64,000 nt of DNA from Cladorhizidae sp. MBARI D1340-BT2 (lineage: Eukaryota > Porifera > Demospongiae > Poecilosclerida > Cladorhizidae): the NCBI GenBank assembly GCA_028752905.1, contig JAQNBH010000014.1:17715250-17779249 (forward strand). Direction: 5' to 3'. Below the pieces are notes generated by a model, which was not told where the DNA came from, did no database searches, and saw nothing but the letters and a program-made list of their open reading frames with translations. The position numbers were made by a program, and so were the translations under genes. Positions 1 through 15,000 of the stretch are shown piece by piece. The first letter of the stretch is position 1. Each line of letters begins with the position of its first letter.

Positions 1-3000
1 GATGTCTGCTTGTGCATCAGTGAGTGTGTATATATTATACACACACTAGCAGAGATGTCTGCCTGTGCATCAGTGAGTGTGTATATATTATACATACACT
101 AGCAGAGATGTCTGCCTGTGCATCAGTGAGTGTGTATATATTATACATACACTAGCAGAGATGTCTGCCTGTGCATCAGTGAGTGTGTATATATTATACA
201 TACACTAGCAGAGATGTCTGCCTGTGCATCAGTGAGTGCATATATATTATACATACACTATCAGAGATGCCTGCCTGTGCATCAGTGAGTGTGTATATAT
301 TATACATACACTAGCAGAGATGTCTGCCTGTGCATCAGTGAGTGTGTATATATTATACATACACTACAGAGATGTCTTCCTGTGCATCAGTGAGTGTGTA
401 TATATTATACATACACTAGCAGAGATGTCTGCCTGTGCATCAGTGAGTGTGTATATATTATACATACACTAGCAGAGATGTCTGCCTGTGCATCAGTGAG
501 TGTGTATATATTATACACACACTACCAGAGATGCCTGCCTGTGCATCAGTGAGTGTGTATATATTATACACACACTAGCAGAGATGTCTGCCTGTGCATC
601 AGTGAGTGTGTATATATTATACATACACTAGTAGAGATGTCTGCCTGTGCATCAGTGAGTGTGTATATATTATACATACACTAGCAGAGATGTCTGCCTG
701 TGCATCAGTGAGTGTGTATATATTATACATACACTAGCAGAGATGTCTGCCTGTGCATCAGTGAGTGTGTATATATTATACATACACTAGCAGAGATGCC
801 TGCCTGTGCATCAGTGAGTGTGTATATATTATACACACACTAGCAGAGATGTCTGCCTGTGCATCAGTAAGTGTATATATATTATACATACACTAGCAGA
901 GATGTCTGCCTGTGCATCAGTGAGTGTGTATATATTATACACACACTAGCAGAGATGTCTGCCTGTGCATCAGTGAGTGTGTATATATTATACACACACT
1001 AGCAGAGATGTCTGCCTGTGCATCAGTGAGTGTGTATATATTATACATACACTAGCAGAGATGTCTGCCTGTGCATCAGTGAGTGTGTATATATTATACA
1101 CACACTAGCAGAGATGTCTGCCTGTGCATCAGTGAGTGTGTATATATTATACATACACTAGCAGAGATGTCTGCCTGTGCATCAGTGAGTGTGTATATAT
1201 TATACACACACTAGCAGAGATGTCTGCCTGTGCATCAGTGAGTGTGTATATATTATACATACACTAGCAGAGATGTCTGCCTGTGCATCAGTGAGTGTGT
1301 ATATATTATACACACACTAGCAGAGATGTCTGTCTGTGCATCAGTGAGTGTGTATATATTATACATACACTAGCAGAGATGTCTGCCTGTGCATCAGTGA
1401 GTGTGTATATATTATACACACACTAGCAGAGATGTCTGCCTGTGCATCAGTGAGTGTGTATATATTATACATACACTAGCAGAGATGTCTGCCTGTGCAT
1501 CAGTGAGTGTGTATATATTATACATACACTAGCAGAGATGTCTGCCTGTGCATCAGTGAGTGTGTATATATTATACATAGACTAGCAGAGATGTCTGCCT
1601 GTGCATTAGTGAGTGTGTATATATTATACATACACTAGCAGAGATGTCTGTCTGTGCATCAGTGAGTGTGTATATATTATACACACACTAGTAGAGATGT
1701 CTGCCTGTGCATCAGTGAGTGTGTATATATTATACATACACTAGCAGAGATGCCTGCCTGTGCATCAGTGAGTGTGTATATATTATACATACACTAGCAG
1801 AGATGTCTGGCTGTGCATCAGTGAGTGTGTATATATTGTACATACACTAGCAGAGATGTCTGCCTGTGCATCAGTGAGTGTGTATATATTATACACACAC
1901 TAGCAGAGATGCCTGCCTGTGCATCAGTGAGTGTGTATATATTGTACATACACTAGCAGAGATGTCTGCCTGTGCATCAGTGAGTGTGTATATATTATAC
2001 ACACACTAGCAGAGATGCCTGCCTGTGCATCAGTGAGTGTGTATATATTATACATACACTAGCAGAGATATCTGCTTGTGCATCAGTGAGTGTGTATATA
2101 TTATACACACACTAGCAGAGATGTCTGCCTGTGCATCAGTGAGTGTGTATATATTATACATACACTAGCAGAGATGTCTGCCTGTGCATCAGTGAGTGTG
2201 TATATATTATACATACACTAGACTAGTAGAGATGTCTGCCTGTGCATCAGTGAGTGTGTATATATTATACATACACTAGCAGAGATGTCTGCCTGTGCAT
2301 CAGTGAGTGTGTATATATTATACACACAGTAGCAGAGATGTCTGCCTGTGCATCAGTGAGTGTGTATATATTATACACACACTAGCAGAGATGTCTGCCT
2401 GTGCATCAGTGAGTGTGTATATATTATACATACGCTAGCAGAGATGCCTGCCTGTGCATCAGTGAGTGTGTATATATTATACACACACTAGCAGAGATGT
2501 CTGCCTGTGCATCAGTGAGTGTGTATATATTATACACACACTAGCAGAGATGTCTGCCTGTGCATCAGTGAGTGTGTATATATCATACATACACTAGCAG
2601 AGATGTCTGTCTGTGCATCAGTGAGTGTGTATATATTATACATACACTAGCAGAGATGTCTGTCTGTGCATCAGTGAGTGTGTATATATTATACATACAC
2701 TAGCTGAGATGTCTGCCTGTGCATCAGTGAGTGTGTATATATTATACATACACTAGCAGAGATGTCTGCCTGTGCATCAGTGAGTGTGTATATATTATAC
2801 ACACACTACCAGAGATGCCTGCCTGTGCATCAGTGAGTGTGTATATATTATACACACACTAGCTGAGATGTCTGCCTGTGCATCAGTGAGTGTGTATATA
2901 TTATACATACACTAGCAGAGATGTCTGCCTGTGCATCAGTGAGTGTGTATATATTATACATACACTAGCAGAGATGTCTGCCTGTGCATCAGTGAGTGTG

Positions 3001-6000
3001 TATATATTATACATACACTAGCAGAGATGTCTGCCTGTGCATCAGTGACTGTGTATATATTATACATACACTAGCAGAGATGCCTGCCTGTGCATCAGTG
3101 AGTGTGTATATATTATACATACACTAGCAGAGATGCCTGCCTGTGCATCAGTGAGTGTGTATATATTATACACACACTAGCAGAGATGTCTGCCTGTGCA
3201 TCAGTGAGTGTGTATATATTATACATACACTAGCAGAGATGTCTGCCTGTGGATCAGTGAGTGTGTATATATTATATCTACACTAGCAGAGATGCCTGCC
3301 TGTGCATAAGTGAGTGTGTATATATTATACATACACTAGCAGAGATGTCTGCCTGTGCATCAGTGAGTGTGTATATATTATACACACACTGGCAGAGATG
3401 TCTGCCTGTGCATCAGTGAGTGTGTATATATTATACATACACTTGCAGAGATGTCTGCCTGTGAATCAGTGAGTGTGTATATATTATACATACACTAGCA
3501 GAGATGTCTGCCTGTGCATCAGTGAGTGTGTATATATTATACATACACTAGCAGAGATGTCTGCCTGTGCATCAGCGAGTGTGTATATATTATACATACA
3601 CTAGCAGAGATGTCTGCCTGTGCATCAGTGAGGGTGTATATATTATACATACACTAGCAGAGATGTCTGCCTGTGCATCAGTGAGTGTGTATATATTATA
3701 CACACACTAGCAGAGATGTCTGCCTGTGAATCAGTGAGTGTGTATATATTATACATACACTTGCAGAGATGTCTGCCTGTGAATCAGTGAGTGTGTATAT
3801 ATTATACATACACTAGCAGAGATGTCTGCCTGTGCATCAGTGAGTGTGTATATATTATACATACACTAGCAGAGATGTCTGCCTGTGCATCAGTGAGTGT
3901 GTATATATTATACATACACTAGCAGAGATGTCTGCCTGTGCATCAGTGAGTGTGTATATATTATACACACACTAGCAGAGATGTCTTCCTGTGCATCAGT
4001 GAGTGTGTATATATTATACACACACTAGCAGAGATGTCTGCCTGTGCATCAGTGAGTGTGTATATATTATACATACACTAGCAGAGATGTCTGCCTGTGC
4101 ATCAGTGAGTGTGTATATATTATACACACACTAGCAGAGATGTCTGCCTGTGCATCAGTGAGTGTGTATATATTATACATACACTAGCAGAGATGTCTGC
4201 CTGTGCATCAGTGAGTGTGTATATATTAAACATACACTAGCAGAGATGTCTGCCTGTGCATCAGTGAGTGTGTATATATTATACACACACTAGTAGAGAT
4301 GTCTGCCTGTGCATCAGTGAGTGTGTATATATTATACATACACTAGCAGAGATGTCTGCCTGTGCATCAGTGAGTGTGTATATATTATACACACACTAGT
4401 AGAGATGTCTGCCTGTACATCAGTGAGTGTGTATATATTATACATACACTAGCAGAGATGTCTGCTTGTGCATCAGTGAGTGTGTATATATTATACACAC
4501 ACTAGCAGAGATGTCTGCATGTGCATAAGTGAGTGTGTATATATTATACATACACTAGCAGAGATGTCTGCCTGTGCATCAGTGAGTGTGTATATATTAT
4601 ACATACACTAGCAGAGATGTCTGCCTGTGCATCAGTGAGTGTGTATATATTATACATACACTAGCAGAGATGTCTGCCTGTGCATCTGTGAGTGTGTATA
4701 TATTATACACACACTAGCAGAGATGTCTGCCTGTGCATCAGTGAGTGTGTATATATTATACACACACTAGTAGAGATGTCTGCCTGTGCATCAGTGAGTG
4801 TGTATATATTATACATACACTAGCAGAGATGTCTGCTTGTGCATCAGTGAGTGTGTATATATTATACACACACTAGCAGAGATGTCTGCCTGTGCATCAG
4901 TGAGTGTGTATATATTATACACACACTAGCAGAGAGGTCTGCCTGTGCATCAGTGAGTGTGTATATATTATACACACACTAGTAGAGATGTCTGCCTGTG
5001 CATCAGTGAGTGTGTATATATTATACACACACTAGCAGAGATGTCTGCCTGTGCATCAGTGAGTGTGTATATATTATACATACACTAGCAGAGATGTCTG
5101 CCTGTGCATCAGTGAGTGTGTATATATTATACATACACTAGCAGAGATGTCTGCCTGTGCATCAGTGAGTGTGTATATATTATACACACACTAGCAGAGA
5201 TGTCTGCCTGTGCATCAGTGAGTGTGTATATATTATACATACACTAGCAGAGATGTCTGTCTGTGCATCAGTGAGTGTGTATATATTATACATACACTAG
5301 CAGAGATGTCTGTCTGTGCATCAGTGAGTGTGTATATATTATACATACACTAGCAGAGATGTCTGCCTGTGCATCAGTGAGTGTGTATATATTATACACA
5401 CACTACCAGAGATGCCTGCCTGTGCATCAGTGAGTGTGTATATATTATACACACACTAGCAGAGATGTCTGCCTGTGCATCAGTGAGTGTATATATTATA
5501 CATACACTAGCAGAGATGTCTGCCTGTGCATCAGTGAGTGTGTATATATTATACATACACTAGCAGAGATGTCTGCCTGTGCATCAGTGAGTGTGTATAT
5601 ATTATACATACACTAGCAGAGATGTCTGCCTGTGCATCAGTGAGTGTGTATATATTATACATACACTAGCAGAGATGCCTGCCTGTGCATCAGTGAGTGT
5701 GTATATATTATACATACACTAGCAGAGATGCCTGCCTGTGCATCAGTGAGTGTGTATATATTATACACACACTAGCAGAGATGTCTGCCTGTGCATCAGT
5801 GAGTGTGTATATATTATACATACACTAGCAGAGATGTCTGCCTGTGCATCAGTGAGTGTGTATATATTATATCTACACTAGCAGAGATGCCTGCCTGTGC
5901 ATAAGTGAGTGTGTATATATTATACATACACTAGCAGAGATGTCTGCCTGTGCATCAGTGAGTGTGTATATATTATACACACACTGGCAGAGATGTCTGG

Positions 6001-9000
6001 CTGTGCATCAGTGAGTGTGTATATATTATACATACACTGGCAGAGATGTCTGCCTGTGCATCAGTGAGTGTGTATATATTATACATACACTAGCAGAGAT
6101 GTCTGCCCGTGAATCAGTGAGTGTGTATATATTATACATACACTTGCAGAGATGTCTGCCTGTGAATCAGTGAGTGTGTATATATTATACATACACTAGC
6201 AGAGATGTCTGCCTGTGCATCAGTGAGTGTGTATATATTATACATACACTAGCAGAGATGTCTGCCTGTGCATCAGCGAGTGTGTATATATTATACATAC
6301 ACTAGCAGAGATGTCTGCCTGTGCATCAGTGAGGGTGTATATATTATACATACACTAGCAGAGATGTCTGCCTGTGCATCAGTGAGTGTGTATATATTAT
6401 ACACACACTAGCAGAGATGTCTGCCTGTGAATCAGTGAGTGTGTATATATTATACATACACTTGCAGAGATGTCTGCCTGTGAATCAGTGAGTGTGTATA
6501 TATTATACATACACTAGCAGAGATGTCTGCCTGTGCATCAGTGAGTGTGTATATATTATACATACACTAGCAGAGATGTCTGCCTGTGCATCAGTGAGTG
6601 TGTATATATTATACATACACTAGCAGAGATGTCTGCCTGTGGATCAGTGAGTGTGTATATATTATATCTACACTAGCAGAGATGCCTGCCTGTGCATCAG
6701 TGAGTGTGTATATATTATACATACACTAGCAGAGATGTCTGCCTGTGCATCAGTGAGTGTGTATATATTATACACACACTGGCAGAGATGTCTGCCTGTG
6801 CATCAGTGAGTGTGTATATATTATACATACACTTGCAGAGATGTCTGCCTGTGAATCAGTGAGTGTGTATATATTATACATACACTAGCAGAGATGTCTG
6901 CCTGTGCATCAGTGAGTGTGTATATATTATACATACACTAGCAGAGATGTCTGCCTGTGCATCAGCGAGTGTGTATATATTATACATACACTAGCAGAGA
7001 TGTCTGCCTGTGCATCAGTGAGGGTGTATATATTATACATACACTAGCAGAGATGTCTGCCTGTGCATCAGTGAGTGTGTATATATTATACACACACTAG
7101 CAGAGATGTCTGCCTGTGAATCAGTGAGTGTGTATATATTATACATACACTTGCAGAGATGTCTGCCTGTGAATCAGTGAGTGTGTATATATTATACATA
7201 CACTAGCAGAGATGTCTGCCTGTGCATCAGTGAGTGTGTATATATTATACATACACTAGCAGAGATGTCTGCCTGTGCATCAGTGAGTGTGTATATATTA
7301 TACATACACTAGCAGAGATGTCTGCCTGTGCATCAGTGAGTGTGTATATATTATACACACACTAGCAGAGATGTCTTCCTGTGCATCAGTGAGTGTGTAT
7401 ATATTATACACACACTAGCAGAGATGTCTGCCTGTGCATCAGTGAGTGTGTATATATTATACATACACTAGCAGAGATGTCTGCCTGTGCATCAGTGAGT
7501 GTGTATATATTATACACACACTAGCAGAGATGTCTGCCTGTGCATCAGTGAGTGTGTATATATTATACATACACTAGCAGAGATGTCTGCCTGTGCATCA
7601 GTGAGTGTGTATATATTATACATACACTAGCAGAGATGTCTGCCTGTGCATCAGTGAGTGTGTATATATTATACACACACTAGTAGAGATGTCTGCCTGT
7701 GCATCAGTGAGTGTGTATATATTATACATACACTAGCAGAGATGTCTGCCTGTGCATCAGTGAGTGTGTATATATTATACACACACTAGCAGAGATGCCT
7801 GCCTGTGCATCAGTGAGTGTGTATATATTATACATACACTAGCAGAGATATCTGCTTGTGCATCAGTGAGTGTGTATATATTATACACACACTAGCAGAG
7901 ATGTCTGCCTGTGCATCAGTGAGTGTGTATATATTATACATACACTAGCAGAGATGTCTGCCTGTGCATCAGTGAGTGTGTATATATTATACATACACTA
8001 GACTAGTAGAGATGTCTGCCTGTGCATCAGTGAGTGTGTATATATTATACATACACTAGCAGAGATGTCTGCCTGTGCATCAGTGAGTGTGTATATATTA
8101 TACACACAGTAGCAGAGATGTCTGCCTGTGCATCAGTGAGTGTGTATATATTATACACACACTAGCAGAGATGTCTGCCTGTGCATCAGTGAGTGTGTAT
8201 ATATTATACATACGCTAGCAGAGATGCCTGCCTGTGCATCAGTGAGTGTGTATATATTATACACACACTAGCAGAGATGTCTGCCTGTGCATCAGTGAGT
8301 GTGTATATATTATACACACACTAGCAGAGATGTCTGCCTGTGCATCAGTGAGTGTGTATATATCATACATACACTAGCAGAGATGTCTGTCTGTGCATCA
8401 GTGAGTGTGTATATATTATACATACACTAGCAGAGATGTCTGTCTGTGCATCAGTGAGTGTGTATATATTATACATACACTAGCTGAGATGTCTGCCTGT
8501 GCATCAGTGAGTGTGTATATATTATACATACACTAGCAGAGATGTCTGCCTGTGCATCAGTGAGTGTGTATATATTATACACACACTACCAGAGATGCCT
8601 GCCTGTGCATCAGTGAGTGTGTATATATTATACACACACTAGCTGAGATGTCTGCCTGTGCATCAGTGAGTGTGTATATATTATACATACACTAGCAGAG
8701 ATGTCTGCCTGTGCATCAGTGAGTGTGTATATATTATACATACACTAGCAGAGATGTCTGCCTGTGCATCAGTGAGTGTGTATATATTATACATACACTA
8801 GCAGAGATGTCTGCCTGTGCATCAGTGACTGTGTATATATTATACATACACTAGCAGAGATGCCTGCCTGTGCATCAGTGAGTGTGTATATATTATACAT
8901 ACACTAGCAGAGATGCCTGCCTGTGCATCAGTGAGTGTGTATATATTATACACACACTAGCAGAGATGTCTGCCTGTGCATCAGTGAGTGTGTATATATT

Positions 9001-12000
9001 ATACATACACTAGCAGAGATGTCTGCCTGTGGATCAGTGAGTGTGTATATATTATATCTACACTAGCAGAGATGCCTGCCTGTGCATAAGTGAGTGTGTA
9101 TATATTATACATACACTAGCAGAGATGTCTGCCTGTGCATCAGTGAGTGTGTATATATTATACACACACTGGCAGAGATGTCTGCCTGTGCATCAGTGAG
9201 TGTGTATATATTATACATACACTTGCAGAGATGTCTGCCTGTGAATCAGTGAGTGTGTATATATTATACATACACTAGCAGAGATGTCTGCCTGTGCATC
9301 AGTGAGTGTGTATATATTATACATACACTAGCAGAGATGTCTGCCTGTGCATCAGCGAGTGTGTATATATTATACATACACTAGCAGAGATGTCTGCCTG
9401 TGCATCAGTGAGGGTGTATATATTATACATACACTAGCAGAGATGTCTGCCTGTGCATCAGTGAGTGTGTATATATTATACACACACTAGCAGAGATGTC
9501 TGCCTGTGAATCAGTGAGTGTGTATATATTATACATACACTTGCAGAGATGTCTGCCTGTGAATCAGTGAGTGTGTATATATTATACATACACTAGCAGA
9601 GATGTCTGCCTGTGCATCAGTGAGTGTGTATATATTATACATACACTAGCAGAGATGTCTGCCTGTGCATCAGTGAGTGTGTATATATTATACATACACT
9701 AGCAGAGATGTCTGCCTGTGCATCAGTGAGTGTGTATATATTATACACACACTAGCAGAGATGTCTTCCTGTGCATCAGTGAGTGTGTATATATTATACA
9801 CACACTAGCAGAGATGTCTGCCTGTGCATCAGTGAGTGTGTATATATTATACATACACTAGCAGAGATGTCTGCCTGTGCATCAGTGAGTGTGTATATAT
9901 TATACACACACTAGCAGAGATGTCTGCCTGTGCATCAGTGAGTGTGTATATATTATACATACACTAGCAGAGATGTCTGCCTGTGCATCAGTGAGTGTGT
10001 ATATATTATACATACACTAGCAGAGATGTCTGCCTGTGCATCAGTGAGTGTGTATATATTATACACACACTAGTAGAGATGTCTGCCTGTGCATCAGTGA
10101 GTGTGTATATATTATACATACACTAGCAGAGATGTCTGCCTGTGCATCAGTGAGTGTGTATATATTATACACACACTAGTAGAGATGTCTGCCTGTACAT
10201 CAGTGAGTGTGTATATATTATACATACACTAGCAGAGATGTCTGCTTGTGCATCAGTGAGTGTGTATATATTATACACACACTAGCAGAGATGTCTGCAT
10301 GTGCATAAGTGAGTGTGTATATATTATACATACACTAGCAGAGATGTCTGCCTGTGCATCAGTGAGTGTGTATATATTATACATACACTAGCAGAGATGT
10401 CTGCCTGTGCATCAGTGAGTGTGTATATATTATACATACACTAGCAGAGATGTCTGCCTGTGCATCTGTGAGTGTGTATATATTATACACACACTAGCAG
10501 AGATGTCTGCCTGTGCATCAGTGAGTGTGTATATATTATACACACACTAGTAGAGATGTCTGCCTGTGCATCAGTGAGTGTGTATATATTATACATACAC
10601 TAGCAGAGATGTCTGCTTGTGCATCAGTGAGTGTGTATATATTATACACACACTAGCAGAGATGTCTGCCTGTGCATCAGTGAGTGTGTATATATTATAC
10701 ACACACTAGCAGAGAGGTCTGCCTGTGCATCAGTGAGTGTGTATATATTATACACACACTAGTAGAGATGTCTGCCTGTGCATCAGTGAGTGTGTATATA
10801 TTATACACACACTAGCAGAGATGTCTGCCTGTGCATCAGTGAGTGTGTATATATTATACATACACTAGCAGAGATGTCTGCCTGTGCATCAGTGAGTGTG
10901 TATATATTATACATACACTAGCAGAGATGTCTGCCTGTGCATCAGTGAGTGTGTATATATTATACACACACTAGCAGAGATGTCTGCCTGTGCATCAGTG
11001 AGTGTGTATATATTATACATACACTAGCAGAGATGTCTGTCTGTGCATCAGTGAGTGTGTATATATTATACATACACTAGCAGAGATGTCTGTCTGTGCA
11101 TCAGTGAGTGTGTATATATTATACATACACTAGCAGAGATGTCTGCCTGTGCATCAGTGAGTGTGTATATATTATACACACACTACCAGAGATGCCTGCC
11201 TGTGCATCAGTGAGTGTGTATATATTATACACACACTAGCAGAGATGTCTGCCTGTGCATCAGTGAGTGTATATATTATACATACACTAGCAGAGATGTC
11301 TGCCTGTGCATCAGTGAGTGTGTATATATTATACATACACTAGCAGAGATGTCTGCCTGTGCATCAGTGAGTGTGTATATATTATACATACACTAGCAGA
11401 GATGTCTGCCTGTGCATCAGTGAGTGTGTATATATTATACATACACTAGCAGAGATGCCTGCCTGTGCATCAGTGAGTGTGTATATATTATACATACACT
11501 AGCAGAGATGCCTGCCTGTGCATCAGTGAGTGTGTATATATTATACACACACTAGCAGAGATGTCTGCCTGTGCATCAGTGAGTGTGTATATATTATACA
11601 TACACTAGCAGAGATGTCTGCCTGTGCATCAGTGAGTGTGTATATATTATATCTACACTAGCAGAGATGCCTGCCTGTGCATAAGTGAGTGTGTATATAT
11701 TATACATACACTAGCAGAGATGTCTGCCTGTGCATCAGTGAGTGTGTATATATTATACACACACTGGCAGAGATGTCTGGCTGTGCATCAGTGAGTGTGT
11801 ATATATTATACATACACTGGCAGAGATGTCTGCCTGTGCATCAGTGAGTGTGTATATATTATACATACACTAGCAGAGATGTCTGCCCGTGAATCAGTGA
11901 GTGTGTATATATTATACATACACTTGCAGAGATGTCTGCCTGTGAATCAGTGAGTGTGTATATATTATACATACACTAGCAGAGATGTCTGCCTGTGCAT

Positions 12001-15000
12001 CAGTGAGTGTGTATATATTATACATACACTAGCAGAGATGTCTGCCTGTGCATCAGCGAGTGTGTATATATTATACATACACTAGCAGAGATGTCTGCCT
12101 GTGCATCAGTGAGGGTGTATATATTATACATACACTAGCAGAGATGTCTGCCTGTGCATCAGTGAGTGTGTATATATTATACACACACTAGCAGAGATGT
12201 CTGCCTGTGAATCAGTGAGTGTGTATATATTATACATACACTTGCAGAGATGTCTGCCTGTGAATCAGTGAGTGTGTATATATTATACATACACTAGCAG
12301 AGATGTCTGCCTGTGCATCAGTGAGTGTGTATATATTATACATACACTAGCAGAGATGTCTGCCTGTGCATCAGTGAGTGTGTATATATTATACATACAC
12401 TAGCAGAGATGTCTGCCTGTGGATCAGTGAGTGTGTATATATTATATCTACACTAGCAGAGATGCCTGCCTGTGCATCAGTGAGTGTGTATATATTATAC
12501 ATACACTAGCAGAGATGTCTGCCTGTGCATCAGTGAGTGTGTATATATTATACACACACTGGCAGAGATGTCTGCCTGTGCATCAGTGAGTGTGTATATA
12601 TTATACATACACTTGCAGAGATGTCTGCCTGTGAATCAGTGAGTGTGTATATATTATACATACACTAGCAGAGATGTCTGCCTGTGCATCAGTGAGTGTG
12701 TATATATTATACATACACTAGCAGAGATGTCTGCCTGTGCATCAGCGAGTGTGTATATATTATACATACACTAGCAGAGATGTCTGCCTGTGCATCAGTG
12801 AGGGTGTATATATTATACATACACTAGCAGAGATGTCTGCCTGTGCATCAGTGAGTGTGTATATATTATACACACACTAGCAGAGATGTCTGCCTGTGAA
12901 TCAGTGAGTGTGTATATATTATACATACACTTGCAGAGATGTCTGCCTGTGAATCAGTGAGTGTGTATATATTATACATACACTAGCAGAGATGTCTGCC
13001 TGTGCATCAGTGAGTGTGTATATATTATACATACACTAGCAGAGATGTCTGCCTGTGCATCAGTGAGTGTGTATATATTATACATACACTAGCAGAGATG
13101 TCTGCCTGTGCATCAGTGAGTGTGTATATATTATACACACACTAGCAGAGATGTCTTCCTGTGCATCAGTGAGTGTGTATATATTATACACACACTAGCA
13201 GAGATGTCTGCCTGTGCATCAGTGAGTGTGTATATATTATACATACACTAGCAGAGATGTCTGCCTGTGCATCAGTGAGTGTGTATATATTATACACACA
13301 CTAGCAGAGATGTCTGCCTGTGCATCAGTGAGTGTGTATATATTATACATACACTAGCAGAGATGTCTGCCTGTGCATCAGTGAGTGTGTATATATTATA
13401 CATACACTAGCAGAGATGTCTGCCTGTGCATCAGTGAGTGTGTATATATTATACACACACTAGTAGAGATGTCTGCCTGTGCATCAGTGAGTGTGTATAT
13501 ATTATACATACACTAGCAGAGATGTCTGCCTGTGCATCAGTGAGTGTGTATATATTATACACACACTAGTAGAGATGTCTGCCTGTACATCAGTGAGTGT
13601 GTATATATTATACATACACTAGCAGAGATGTCTGCTTGTGCATCAGTGAGTGTGTATATATTATACACACACTAGCAGAGATGTCTGCATGTGCATAAGT
13701 GAGTGTGTATATATTATACATACACTAGCAGAGATGTCTGCCTGTGCATCAGTGAGTGTGTATATATTATACATACACTAGCAGAGATGTCTGCCTGTGC
13801 ATCAGTGAGTGTGTATATATTATACATACACTAGCAGAGATGTCTGCCTGTGCATCTGTGAGTGTGTATATATTATACACACACTAGCAGAGATGTCTGC
13901 CTGTGCATCAGTGAGTGTGTATATATTATACACACACTAGTAGAGATGTCTGCCTGTGCATCAGTGAGTGTGTATATATTATACATACACTAGCAGAGAT
14001 GTCTGCTTGTGCATCAGTGAGTGTGTATATATTATACACACACTAGCAGAGATGTCTGCCTGTGCATCAGTGAGTGTGTATATATTATACACACACTAGC
14101 AGAGAGGTCTGCCTGTGCATCAGTGAGTGTGTATATATTATACACACACTAGTAGAGATGTCTGCCTGTGCATCAGTGAGTGTGTATATATTATACACAC
14201 ACTAGCAGAGATGTCTGCCTGTGCATCAGTGAGTGTGTATATATTATACATACACTAGCAGAGATGTCTGCCTGTGCATCAGTGAGTGTGTATATATTAT
14301 ACATACACTAGCAGAGATGTCTGCCTGTGCATCAGTGAGTGTGTATATATTATACACACACTAGCAGAGATGTCTGCCTGTGCATCAGTGAGTGTGTATA
14401 TATTATACATACACTAGCAGAGATGTCTGTCTGTGCATCAGTGAGTGTGTATATATTATACATACACTAGCAGAGATGTCTGTCTGTGCATCAGTGAGTG
14501 TGTATATATTATACATACACTAGCAGAGATGTCTGCCTGTGCATCAGTGAGTGTGTATATATTATACACACACTACCAGAGATGCCTGCCTGTGCATCAG
14601 TGAGTGTGTATATATTATACACACACTAGCAGAGATGTCTGCCTGTGCATCAGTGAGTGTATATATTATACATACACTAGCAGAGATGTCTGCCTGTGCA
14701 TCAGTGAGTGTGTATATATTATACATACACTAGCAGAGATGTCTGCCTGTGCATCAGTGAGTGTGTATATATTATACATACACTAGCAGAGATGTCTGCC
14801 TGTGCATCAGTGAGTGTGTATATATTATACATACACTAGCAGAGATGCCTGCCTGTGCATCAGTGAGTGTGTATATATTATACATACACTAGCAGAGATG
14901 CCTGCCTGTGCATCAGTGAGTGTGTATATATTATACACACACTAGCAGAGATGTCTGCCTGTGCATCAGTGAGTGTGTATATATTATACATACACTAGCA